40,460 bases of DNA, from the NCBI RefSeq assembly GCF_000311785.1, contig NZ_HE978544.1, positions 33,359 through 73,818 on the forward strand, read 5' to 3'. Shown here one piece after another: positions 1-8,276 of the stretch (positions are counted from its first letter, which is position 1; the number at the start of each line of letters is the position of its first letter). The notes beneath the pieces were generated by a model, which saw nothing but the letters and a program-made list of their open reading frames with translations, made no database searches and was not told the DNA's origin. This DNA comes from Brevibacillus massiliensis. Its GTDB lineage: Bacteria > Bacillota > Bacilli > Brevibacillales > Brevibacillaceae. Made by a program: the position numbers and the translations under genes.

Positions 1-6
1 AAGAAA

Positions 7-33
7 AGGCACCAGAAATGTATCCTGATGCCT
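7..33 (-). terminator. Rho-independent terminator, minus strand
   Basis: AGGCACCAG (7-15) pairs with CTGATGCCT (25-33) with one G-T type mismatch. Read on the minus strand the hairpin is followed by TTTCTT at the window edge. It lies directly downstream of the three-gene minus-strand group ending at 77. A closely similar hairpin stands at 1537-1557. Confidence 0.6.
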
Positions 34-76
34 GGCCGTTCTATATTGAATCTAACGAGCCGCGTAACACGTGATA

Positions 77-295
77 CTATCTTTTTACTAATCTTCTCAA
101 AAAGGGCAAAGTTGCTAATCCGAGTCCACCAATGATTAAAGCGATGCCAACCGTTACGAAATAAGGAGGAGTAATTAAAAACCCAAATTCTGAAACAGCT
201 ATACCCGTGCCAGTCACTTCTAATTGGCATAGTAACCAGCCTCTATAGGCAGCGTAAAGTCCAAAAATCTGCAGGAGATACAGTCCCCATCGCAT
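77..295 (-). CDS. Small two-helix membrane protein, unknown function
   Basis: This encodes a 72-residue protein with two hydrophobic segments (about residues 3-20 and 40-62) and a basic tail ending RRLVKR, so a small integral membrane protein is likely. I chose the ATG at 295 over an in-frame start 20 codons upstream because AAGGGGGTG lies 8 nt before it, while the upstream start has no ribosome site. It is the last of three minus-strand genes (1309, 832, 295) and precedes a terminator. The gene is AT-rich relative to the window core. I do not recognise the family. Its position next to two secreted proteins would fit an accessory or immunity role, but that is only a guess. Confidence 0.55.
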   Translation of the reverse strand: MRWGLYLLQIFGLYAAYRGWLLCQLEVTGTGIAVSEFGFLITPPYFVTVGIALIIGGLGLATLPFLRRLVKR

Positions 296-403
296 TACTA
301 ATACACCCCCTTCAGATGAAGTGTACCTATTTATGGAAGTTTTTACAAAAGACAAAAGGATTATTTTTGGCTTGAGATAAGAAAAACGTCCAAGTTGCCT
401 TCA

Positions 404-832
404 TTATGGAATATTTACATTTCCTCCACCGTTCATGCGGCGGGCTGTTTTAGCTACCATTCTAATATGGTAATCATCACCCTCAGGAATATCATAGAAA
501 GTATGAGATTCTAGAGTGCTTCCGTTATTATTTAATGTGAATGTTTCGGTATCTCCATGCAACTTCCATCCATACCAGACATCTTCAACAACTCCATACT
601 GGATTTTTGCTAAAGCGTCATTAACCCCTGTTGATTGCCAAAACTTAATGGTTACTCGCTCTTTAGAATTTACCGAATACGCATCATCAGTATACAAAAT
701 ACCGCCGTTTTTCCAAGTGGTATCAAAATTCGTAAATTCCCAGTAGTCTACAACACCTGCGAAAGCAGACGAACCTAATGCTAAGGTACCAATAAGTACA
801 GCAGTCGCACCTAGTTTTTTCTCAAATTTCAT
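404..832 (-). CDS. Secreted protein of unknown function
   Basis: The 142-residue product starts MKFEKKLG and has a typical Sec signal peptide with a probable cleavage after AFA at about residue 25. The mature part is about 117 residues, rich in aromatic and polar residues (YWEF, TIKFWQS, WYGWKLHGD) and contains no cysteine, consistent with a small beta-rich extracellular protein. The ATG at 832 is preceded by AGGGGAAG; an ATG 7 codons upstream at 853 has no ribosome site. It lies 39 nt downstream of the next gene, so the two are probably co-transcribed. I do not recognise a family. A bacteriocin-like or envelope role is possible but nothing in the sequence proves it. Confidence 0.6.
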   Translation of the reverse strand: MKFEKKLGATAVLIGTLALGSSAFAGVVDYWEFTNFDTTWKNGGILYTDDAYSVNSKERVTIKFWQSTGVNDALAKIQYGVVEDVWYGWKLHGDTETFTLNNNGSTLESHTFYDIPEGDDYHIRMVAKTARRMNGGGNVNIP

Positions 833-871
833 TTTTCCACTTCCCCTTTTCATATTTTTCAGAATTTGAAA

Positions 872-1309
872 TCATTCAACGGTGACACTGCCATCTACAA
901 TAAGTTTCCAGTCACCATTAACTTTTTCAATAGGGAGAGAAATTTCAACGGCTCCTTTGTCATCAAAGATTCGGAAACTAGCTTTAATTGTATTCTCACT
1001 TTGTTTTTCTACCGAAATCAATTCGATTGGGTCAACTTTTGTTAGGTATTTACTTTCACTGTTGTGATTTATTTGTTTTTGCAGTTTTTTCTTGGAAGTA
1101 TTCTTGGCTGTATTTTTATTGCGAGTATCTAAGATGTACTGAGCAGCTTCATCAGCCTTACCTTCATTCATAGCTTTAACAAATGCTGCAGCACTGTTCT
1201 CTGCTTCTGTCAAATCACTGGATGCATAACCTGGGGAAATTCCGGCTGAACTAAAAGCTACTATTCCTGCGACTGCAAGACCAAGCATAGAAAAGTCAAT
1301 TTTTTTCAT
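872..1309 (-). CDS. Secreted NTF2-like/DUF4878-type protein
   Basis: This 145-residue protein begins MKKIDFSMLGLAVAG with an N-terminal signal sequence ending near residue 27-30 (PGYAS). The remainder has the layout of small NTF2-like domains: an acidic first helix (AAAFVKAMNEGKADEAAQYI), a lysine/asparagine-rich middle, and a sheet part ending VNGDWKLIVDGSVTVE. The GDWKLIVDG pattern is common in DUF4878 and related lipoproteins, but there is no lipobox cysteine here. The ATG at 1309 has GAGGT 7 nt upstream; the longer reading frame to 1423 lacks any ribosome site. It is first in the minus-strand trio. The family assignment is by eye and moderate. Confidence 0.55.
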   Translation of the reverse strand: MKKIDFSMLGLAVAGIVAFSSAGISPGYASSDLTEAENSAAAFVKAMNEGKADEAAQYILDTRNKNTAKNTSKKKLQKQINHNSESKYLTKVDPIELISVEKQSENTIKASFRIFDDKGAVEISLPIEKVNGDWKLIVDGSVTVE

Positions 1310-1536
1310 CAGAATTACCTCTATTTTCCTTAAATTACAATAATAACTATAAAACAAAAGATAGGATTTTCCAACAATTTCTCTCAAATTTTTTTCTGTT
1401 AAAAATATATCTTTCATTCCCAATCATTGTAAATTGTTGCATCAAAAAAGTAAAATTTAACCAAAAGCCAATTCCCTTTCTCGCAATACCTATATTAGGG
1501 AATCAATACCAAAACGTATTGGAACAAAAAATAAAA

Positions 1537-1557
1537 CACCAGAAATTTATTCTGATG
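1537..1557 (-). terminator. Rho-independent terminator, minus strand
   Basis: CACCAG (1537-1542) pairs with CTGATG (1552-1557). On the minus strand the hairpin is followed by the T-rich run TTTTATTTTTT. It would end transcription leaving the yheC-like gene. Stem and loop nearly repeat those at 7-33. Confidence 0.6.
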
Positions 1558-1573
1558 CCGCCGTAGATCTCAA

Positions 1574-1738
1574 TTATGTTTGCCCTATGCTTCTATAGTT
1601 ATCTTTAAAAAAACTAATTTCCCATTGTAACTTTAGTGTCTTATCAAGCTGTCGGGAAAGGGAAAGTCGATAGCCCTTCATATTCTGTTGACCGCACTGT
1701 ATCCAAACGCTTTGGCTCATTCCATTTACTTTACTTGA
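1574..1738 (-). other. AT-rich minus-strand frame, possible 3' gene remnant
   Basis: Between the yheC-like stop at 1830 and the terminator at 1537 an open minus-strand frame reads ANEKSSKVNGMSQSVW through FFKDNYRSIGQT and stops 17 nt before the terminator. It has no start or ribosome site of its own in unique sequence; the upstream part overlaps the yheC-like gene out of frame. It could be the tail of a lost gene or chance. Apart from this and the terminator I see nothing in 1310-1829. Confidence 0.15.
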
Positions 1739-1829
1739 CTTTTCGTTTGCATCAATTCTGTTTGTGATGCTGGTATTCCAGATAAGGCTAACGAGGGTGA
1801 TTGTGCTTGTGGGTTCCACAGGCGGACCT

Positions 1830-2888
1830 CTATTGAAGCAACTGGTGAACACCGATCAAGCCGCTGGCAAATTGAATCGGAAGCCGGACCCTGTCTTCTG
1901 CCGTCTTTAGCTGATAGATATCCCTGCCCTGGGTCTTTCCCGGCTTGATATTTACCTCGATGATCCAAATGTGCCCGTTCTGGTCTACTCCCAGGTCCAA
2001 ACCGAGCTCCACTAGTCTTTTACACTTTACCTCCTCCAAACCTGCACAGATCCGGCCGGAAATCTCCCGCAGCTTTTGTTCTATCGCCTCGGCTCGCTCA
2101 GGGCCAAAGTTTTTCTCCAAATAGGGAAACACCTGACGAGCGCTTCCCCCGCCGGAAAGATTAGATGTAAATTTTCCCGCACCTCCTTCTCGTACGCAGA
2201 ATCCCATAAGCTGCCACTCTCCCTGTCGGTCTTTCTGCATCAACGAACGAATATCATAGACACGCCCTTCCTGGCTGCGAATGTCTAGCCACTGTTGAAC
2301 AATGTACTTTCCTTTGCGGCAAATGGCATTGAGAGCCTTTCCGATCGTTCGTCGGGTGCAGTGGCGCATCGGCTCCCCGCCCCCCTCTAAAAGGTAGCCT
2401 TCTCCCCCGCTGCTCAACCGATAGATTCCTTTTCCACCTAACCCATTGATTGGCTTCAGCATGACCATTTTGTGCTTTTTGAGCATATCGAGCACATCAG
2501 CTTTTTCACGGTATCGCACAGTCTCAGGCAGATGGGGCTGCAATGCGGGAATGCTGAACAACGCCTTGTGAATGCTCCACTTGCTGCCCAGTCCATATCC
2601 AAGAAACGGCATCTTTTCTTGACTTTTCAAGGCTTTTACTTTTTGAATCGTCTTCGGCTTGCGATAGTATCCGACATCATAGGAAATGAGCGGAAACGGC
2701 ACATGTTTCCTCATCCAGCGGCCCTTCTCACATATCCAGCCCGCTATCGTTTCCTTCCGCAGATCTGCGTCATGTGGCGTAAAGACAATAACCCCTGCAA
2801 ACCCTTCCTCTGCCGCTACGTGAAAGAATGGTCCAAACCGCTTCGGCTCCGTTATGCGATGCGTCATAATCCCAAGCATTTTCCCCAT
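1830..2888 (-). CDS. YheC/YheD family ATP-grasp protein
   Basis: The 352-residue product belongs to the YheC/YheD family, ATP-grasp-fold proteins that in Bacillus are associated with the endospore coat. It starts MGKMLGIMTHR. An N-terminal part (about 1-110) is followed by an ATP-grasp region with LKPINGLGGKGIYRL near residue 145-160, the FCVREGGAGKFTSNLSGGG segment near 230-250, and a metal-site-like stretch WIIEVNIKPGK near 315. No substrate is established for this family. The ATG at 2888 directly follows GGTGATC, a near-perfect match to the 16S tail; a GTG three codons upstream sits inside that site and is unlikely. The gene is monocistronic between the terminators at 3024-3057 and 1537-1557. 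Confidence 0.85.
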   Translation of the reverse strand: MGKMLGIMTHRITEPKRFGPFFHVAAEEGFAGVIVFTPHDADLRKETIAGWICEKGRWMRKHVPFPLISYDVGYYRKPKTIQKVKALKSQEKMPFLGYGLGSKWSIHKALFSIPALQPHLPETVRYREKADVLDMLKKHKMVMLKPINGLGGKGIYRLSSGGEGYLLEGGGEPMRHCTRRTIGKALNAICRKGKYIVQQWLDIRSQEGRVYDIRSLMQKDRQGEWQLMGFCVREGGAGKFTSNLSGGGSARQVFPYLEKNFGPERAEAIEQKLREISGRICAGLEEVKCKRLVELGLDLGVDQNGHIWIIEVNIKPGKTQGRDIYQLKTAEDRVRLPIQFASGLIGVHQLLQ

Positions 2889-3023
2889 CTTGATCACCCG
2901 CTTCCGAAAATGGTATCTACCTCAAACTATTCGATCCCACGGAAAGGGTCGCCAATCAAACAGAGATATCCGCAGATATCCGTTTGGCCGCTTTCACTGA
3001 ATCACAAGCTCACAAGAACAAAA

Positions 3024-3057
3024 AAACAGCTTGAGGCATTTTTGCGCCTCGCTGTTT
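3024..3057. terminator. Bidirectional-looking terminator after the rhodanese gene
   Basis: AAACAGC (3024-3030) pairs with GCTGTTT (3051-3057), and GAGGC (3033-3037) with GCCTC (3046-3050). There is an A-run on the left and a T-run on the right. It separates the minus-strand rhodanese/cydAB group from the yheC-like gene. Confidence 0.75.
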
Positions 3058-3063
3058 TTCCCG

Positions 3064-3375
3064 TTATGAGGTAACTTCACCCGGCCACGCCAGCATGCCG
3101 CCAGCCATGTTCTCCACCTTGTAGCCGTAATACTGCGCGAATTCCGTCGCCCGCCAGCTGCGTGCGCCGCTGCGGCAGACCATCACGATCGGCGTCTCCT
3201 TATCAAGCGCCGGCAGTTTTTCGGGAAGGGTCCCGAGCGGTATGTGAATCGCTTGGGGAATGTGACCGTCATCCCATTCGTGCTGCTCGCGCACGTCGAC
3301 GATCTGAATTTTATCTCCCCGCTCGATCCGTTTGATTAATTCCTCGGGGAGAATCTCTTTAACCTCGGTTTCCAC
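3064..3375 (-). CDS. Single-domain rhodanese (sulfurtransferase)
   Basis: The 103-residue protein is one rhodanese domain of the PspE/GlpE size class. It contains IVDVREQHEWDDGHIPQAIHIP (CH2A-like part, about 22-43) and the active-site loop CRSGAR near residue 68-73, whose cysteine would carry the persulfide. The end, NMAGGMLAWPGE, is the usual C-terminal signature. I chose the GTG at 3375 because AGGAGGG lies 8 nt upstream; an ATG 17 codons further up has no such site. It lies 87 nt after cydB on the same strand and could be co-transcribed with the oxidase. Function is general sulfur transfer; the physiological acceptor cannot be read from the sequence. Confidence 0.85.
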   Translation of the reverse strand: METEVKEILPEELIKRIERGDKIQIVDVREQHEWDDGHIPQAIHIPLGTLPEKLPALDKETPIVMVCRSGARSWRATEFAQYYGYKVENMAGGMLAWPGEVTS

Positions 3376-3462
3376 CGTTTTCGCCCTCCTGTACACTGCG
3401 TAGCTGTCATTTTTCCATGAATTCATCTTAACACAAACCTTCAGCCGCGCGCCAATGAGCCG

Positions 3463-4470
3463 TTATTTTCCCTGCACGTACTTGGTGTCAAACAGGAACA
3501 GGCGCATCAGCAGAATCAAGGACGGAACCAGCAGACACAGGCCGGCGATAAACCCGATCACCAGCGCCACCCCCATCTGCGGACTGGTGACGCTGTCCGA
3601 GATCGTAATGTACGGGTACAACAGGTAGGGCAGATGGGAAGCGCCGTAGCCGAAGAAGGCGAAGGCGAACTGCAGCATGACAAACACAAACGCCCATCCG
3701 TAATTCCGCTTTTTGAGCAGCAACGCCAGAGCGATCAGAAAGCAACCGAGCGACAGCAAAAACAGCCAACTCATATCCAGCATGTTGTCGAAGTGCTCCG
3801 GATTGTGCGTTCTGATCGAGAAAAAGACGAGAAAGCTGGCAAAAATGGTCGGCAAGCTCCAGCCGATCGCAAACGACCTGAGAAGCTTCGCCGCGGCGGC
3901 ATCCTTGGCCTTGTCGGCATAGTAGGTCAGGAAGCTGGCGCTGATAAACAACACGCTGACCAGCGCCAGGATCACGACCGCCCAGGAATAGGGACTGGTC
4001 AGCAGTTTATCCATCAGCAGGGTGATGCGCTCACCCTCGACCGAGATAAAGCCGCCCTCGGAGATCGTCAATATCGTCGCCAGCGAAGCGGGAATCAACA
4101 GCCCGGTCACGCCGTAGACAAACTGGTACGTCGTGTTCTCCCGCGCTCCGTAGTGGGCAAAAGCGTAAAACGAACCGCGCAGCGAGATCAGGACGAGCGC
4201 GATGCTCCCCGGCACCAAAAGAGCCGTACCATAGTAGTAGGCGGTATCAGGGAAAAAGCCGATCAAGCCGACCACGAAAAAGATCAAAAAGACGTTGGTC
4301 ACTTCCCATACCGGCGAGAGATAGCGATCGATGACTCCATTGATGAGGTGATCCTGCCGGCGCATTTTGCTGTAAAAGGAGAAGAAGCCTGCGCCAAAAT
4401 CGATGGATGCGACGATGATGTAGCCGTACAAAAAGGTCCACAGCACGATAATTCCCAGCATTTCCAGCAT
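3463..4470 (-). CDS. cydB: Cytochrome bd-type quinol oxidase subunit II
   Basis: The 335-residue protein is subunit II of a bd-type terminal oxidase, a membrane protein with about eight or nine hydrophobic helices. The N-terminus contains ASIDFGAGFFSF (residues ~21-32), the conserved entry motif of this family, followed by VWEVTNVFLIFFVVGLIGFFP. It pairs with subunit I to reduce oxygen with electrons from menaquinol. The start at 4470 is 17 nt after the cydA stop, so the two form an operon. The short form of the protein resembles the cyanide-insensitive/YthB-type oxidases more than the classical cydABCD type. No cydC or cydD assembly genes are in the window. Confidence 0.9.
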   Translation of the reverse strand: MLEMLGIIVLWTFLYGYIIVASIDFGAGFFSFYSKMRRQDHLINGVIDRYLSPVWEVTNVFLIFFVVGLIGFFPDTAYYYGTALLVPGSIALVLISLRGSFYAFAHYGARENTTYQFVYGVTGLLIPASLATILTISEGGFISVEGERITLLMDKLLTSPYSWAVVILALVSVLFISASFLTYYADKAKDAAAAKLLRSFAIGWSLPTIFASFLVFFSIRTHNPEHFDNMLDMSWLFLLSLGCFLIALALLLKKRNYGWAFVFVMLQFAFAFFGYGASHLPYLLYPYITISDSVTSPQMGVALVIGFIAGLCLLVPSLILLMRLFLFDTKYVQGK

Positions 4471-4486
4471 GTTACTTCTCCTCCTT

Positions 4487-5821
4487 TCAATGAATGTCTT
4501 GTGCTTTGGCCAAGTCGTTTTCGACCGGATTCTTTTTAAACATTCTCCGCAGTACCAATGTACAGACGATCCCTAGGAAGAGGTACAAGCATCCGAACAG
4601 GATCAGCATCTCGCCGACGTTGTCCGCAGTCGTAGCGGCGTGCTGTGTCTTCATATAGCCGTACAGGATCCACGGCTGCCGGCCGATTTCGGAAAAGATC
4701 CAGCCGAGCTCAATCGCCAGAAAAGAGAGCAGCGCGCCCAGCAGAATCGCCCACAACATGGGACGGGAAGTGGCGCTGCGCTTCTTTCTCCAGCGCAGAA
4801 GGACGTACAGCAGAGGTACAATGACCAAGTAACCGCCAATCGCCACCATTCCGTCGAACAGATAGTGAATAAACAACGGGGGCCTTAGCTCCTCGGGAAT
4901 CTCATTCAGCCCCTTCACTTCCCCCGTCGGCTTGCCTGTCGCCAGAATGCTCAGCACGTAAGGAAGTTTGATCCCATACTTCACTTCATTCGTTTCTTTA
5001 TCCAGCATGCCGCCAAAAATCAGTTCGGCGTTCGGCTTGGTTTCAAAGTGCCATTCGGCTGCCGCCAGTTTTTCCGGTTGGTATTTGGCCAGGAACTTCC
5101 CGGCGATATCTCCCCAGACCGCTGTTCCAACGGAGAAGATCAAGGCCAGCACTACCGTAAAATGAAGCGACTTGCGATAATATTCGTGATTTCTCCCCTT
5201 GATAAACTGGTATGCGGCAATGGCTGCCAAGGCAAAGGCGGAAGCGGCGTAGGCGGACAGAATCATGTGCCCCGCTTTCGAAGGCGTCGCCGGGTTAAAC
5301 ATCGCGACGAGCGGCTGGATGTCGACGATCTTGCCGTCAGCAAGCGTAAAGCCCTGCGGCGCATTCATAAAGGCGTTTACCGTCATGATGAAAAAAGCGG
5401 ACGCCGTGGAACCGATGATCACCGGGATGGAGAAGAGCCAGTGAACGTACGGGTTCTTAAACCGATCCCAGGTGTACAGATAAATCCCTAAGAAAATCGC
5501 TTCAAAAAAGAAGGCAAATGTCTCTAAAAACAACGGCAGGGATATCGCCTCACCAGCTATCTTCATAAAACTTGGCCACAACAAGCTAAGCTGCAACCCG
5601 ATGCAGGTACCTGTCACGACTCCTACCGCCACAGTGACGGTGAAGCCTTTCAGCCACCGCTTTGCCATGACCAGGTAGAGCGGATTTTTCTTGCGGATGC
5701 CAATCCATTCCGCAATCGAGACTGCGACGGGAATGCCCACCCCCAAAGCAGCAAAGATGATGTGAAAGCCCAGTGTTAGCGACGTCAGGATGCGGGCAAG
5801 CATGGTATTATCCAGTTCCAT
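4487..5821 (-). CDS. cydA: Cytochrome bd-type quinol oxidase subunit I
   Basis: This 444-residue membrane protein is the haem- and quinol-binding subunit of a bd-type oxidase. An early histidine in TLGFHIIFAALG (H20) matches the b595/d ligand position. The conserved GRQPW quinol-site motif appears in EIGRQPWILYGYMKT in the C-terminal part. The loop between helices 6 and 7 is short, as in the CioA/YthA-like group. The ATG at 5821 (MELDNTML) has GGGAGAG about 7 nt upstream; an in-frame GTG at 5866 lacks a ribosome site. A TTGTGAA half-site near 5910 could be part of a Rex-like operator, but the second half is missing and I do not claim it. Confidence 0.92.
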   Translation of the reverse strand: MELDNTMLARILTSLTLGFHIIFAALGVGIPVAVSIAEWIGIRKKNPLYLVMAKRWLKGFTVTVAVGVVTGTCIGLQLSLLWPSFMKIAGEAISLPLFLETFAFFFEAIFLGIYLYTWDRFKNPYVHWLFSIPVIIGSTASAFFIMTVNAFMNAPQGFTLADGKIVDIQPLVAMFNPATPSKAGHMILSAYAASAFALAAIAAYQFIKGRNHEYYRKSLHFTVVLALIFSVGTAVWGDIAGKFLAKYQPEKLAAAEWHFETKPNAELIFGGMLDKETNEVKYGIKLPYVLSILATGKPTGEVKGLNEIPEELRPPLFIHYLFDGMVAIGGYLVIVPLLYVLLRWRKKRSATSRPMLWAILLGALLSFLAIELGWIFSEIGRQPWILYGYMKTQHAATTADNVGEMLILFGCLYLFLGIVCTLVLRRMFKKNPVENDLAKAQDIH

Positions 5822-5975
5822 ATCTGTCTCTCCCTTCCACAGGCAGATGATTGTTGCCCTCACCATTACTTTACGCTAAATTGCGGCGGCGAAAGGAAAA
5901 GATTGTGAATAACGGACGGCGAATTATTTACGAATTTGTAACACTGTTAGTCGGCGAAAAAGTTTTCAAAACTGG

Positions 5976-6005
5976 TTGACAATTATCTCTGCTATCTTTT
6001 ACAAT
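5976..6005 (+). promoter_or_regulatory. SigA-type promoter of the S-box leader
   Basis: TTGACA (5976-5981) and TACAAT (6000-6005) are separated by 18 bp. The predicted start, near 6012, would place the riboswitch right at the 5' end of the transcript. Confidence 0.8.
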
Positions 6006-6021
6006 ACGAGAAACAACTACA

Positions 6022-6131
6022 TATCTCATCAAGAGAGGTGGAGGGACTGGCCCGATGAAACCCGGCAACCGGCACAGGCAATGTGCAAGGTGCTAATTCC
6101 TGCAGAATCTACAGATTCTGAGAGATGAAAC
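6022..6131 (+). ncRNA. SAM-I (S-box) riboswitch
   Basis: The leader carries the S-box core: AGAGAGGTGGAGGGACTGG, GATGAAACCCGGCAACC, a GCAC...GTGC arm, the AAGGTGCTAATTCC segment and closing GAGAGATGA. P1 is formed by TCTC near 6025 with GAGA near 6121. This class binds S-adenosylmethionine and turns off transcription when SAM is plentiful. It is followed by an intrinsic terminator and by a sulfur-assimilation gene, which fits exactly. Confidence 0.95.
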
Positions 6132-6137
6132 CGGTGA

Positions 6138-7511
<1,374 letters not shown>

Positions 7512-7535
7512 GCATCTATCCAAAAAATGCAAATA

Positions 7536-7566
7536 AGCCCGCACATGTCAAAGCGATGTGCGGGCT
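7536..7566 (+). terminator. Terminator after metY
   Basis: AGCCCGCACAT (7536-7546) pairs perfectly with ATGTGCGGGCT (7556-7566) around a 9-nt loop. The T-run afterwards is short (GTTTGC). It lies between metY and the decayed minus-strand gene and could act in both directions. Confidence 0.8.
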
Positions 7567-7573
7567 GTTTGCA

Positions 7574-7948
7574 TCACTTGCCGGTCTTTCCTTTATTGCC
7601 ATTAGGCGAATTGGATCGATTGCCCTGCTCAAGTACGACAAATTCCCTGGCACAGACAGGCGAATTGCCTGCGTACACGGTTGCCTTGTACGTACCGTTG
7701 GTGACGACCGAGTATTGGCGGGTATGGAACTGTGCCAGGGAATGGCTGCCGGTGCGCTCCAGCGACCCGTCAGCCGAAGAGAATACTTATGTTGCGCTGC
7801 CGCCGCCTGTCCCTGGTCCGGTGATTTCCAGTCGGACCTCTCCGGCTCCCTTGGCATCGTCGGGAAGCTCGAATTTGATGGGGACGTTTGACACCGCGGC
7901 ATTACCGCGGTGTAGCATCAATTCCAGCGGTTTTTCAGGTAATTTGCG
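7574..7948 (-). pseudogene. Decayed protein gene with an in-frame stop
   Basis: Read on the minus strand from 7948, one frame gives RKLPEKPLELMLHRGN, then VSNVPIKFELPDD and EVRLEITGPGTGGGSAT. A TAA stop (7787-7789) interrupts it, and the same frame resumes with VFSSADGSLERTG, TNGTYKATVYAG and CAREFVVLEQGN before a TGA at 7574. The total is 125 codons. Both halves are protein-like, with beta-rich character and sensible codon use, so this is best read as the C-terminal remnant of a secreted or surface gene with one nonsense mutation. No start or ribosome site is visible, and an in-frame stop lies just upstream of 7948. I do not recognise the family. Confidence 0.5.
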
Positions 7949-8188
7949 CTAGATTGGATTGAAGAAAATCTACCATTTCATCATACCAGAGAACGACAAA
8001 GGGTCTATACCCCAAACGGGTGATTCTTCCCTCGCAAGGAGGGGATAAAGGCTGCCTGTTTTGGGCAGCTTCGAGCTGTACTTGCCTGATTGCAGTCTCT
8101 ATCATCTATCGTTCATCATCCATTCATGACAGGTATCCGTATGCAGCATGTCGATTAAGGGAGCATGATGGCGCAGCATAACACGAAA

Positions 8189-8233
8189 GCAGACACAAAT
8201 GCGGAAGCGCGATGCTTCCGTATCTGTGTCTGC
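8189..8233 (-). terminator. Terminator after citrate synthase
   Basis: A 20-bp stem runs from GCAGACACAAAT (from 8189) to its partner ending TCTGTGTCTGC (8233), with a 5-nt loop GCGAT and only two G-T type mismatches. It follows the minus-strand citrate synthase stop at 8277. The downstream T-tract on the minus strand (TTTCGTGTT) is modest. Confidence 0.75.
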
Positions 8234-8276
8234 CGTTTCAATCAAGCGGGCGTCCGCCTGCTGCCCGCCCTTGGGA

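Noticed and set aside
2472-3074. 200-codon plus-strand frame opposite the yheC-like gene
   Set aside because: It is an antisense shadow extending through the terminator at 3024-3057.
3634-4539. Long plus-strand open frame of 301 codons antisense to cydB
   Set aside because: It is a GC-driven shadow of cydB, rich in Arg/Asp/Gln without domain features, and has no ribosome site.
5900-5925. TTGTGAATAAC considered as a Rex operator for cydA
   Set aside because: Only one half-site matches the TTGTGAA...TTCACAA pattern, so I do not list it as a feature.
7892-7912. CACCGCGG/CCGCGGTG palindrome considered as an operator or terminator
   Set aside because: It lies inside the decayed coding frame, has no T-run and no promoter nearby.
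7981-8100. Small stems such as GCTGCC/GGCAGC considered as tRNA or structured RNA
   Set aside because: No cloverleaf, T-loop or CCA pattern is present, and the stems are short.
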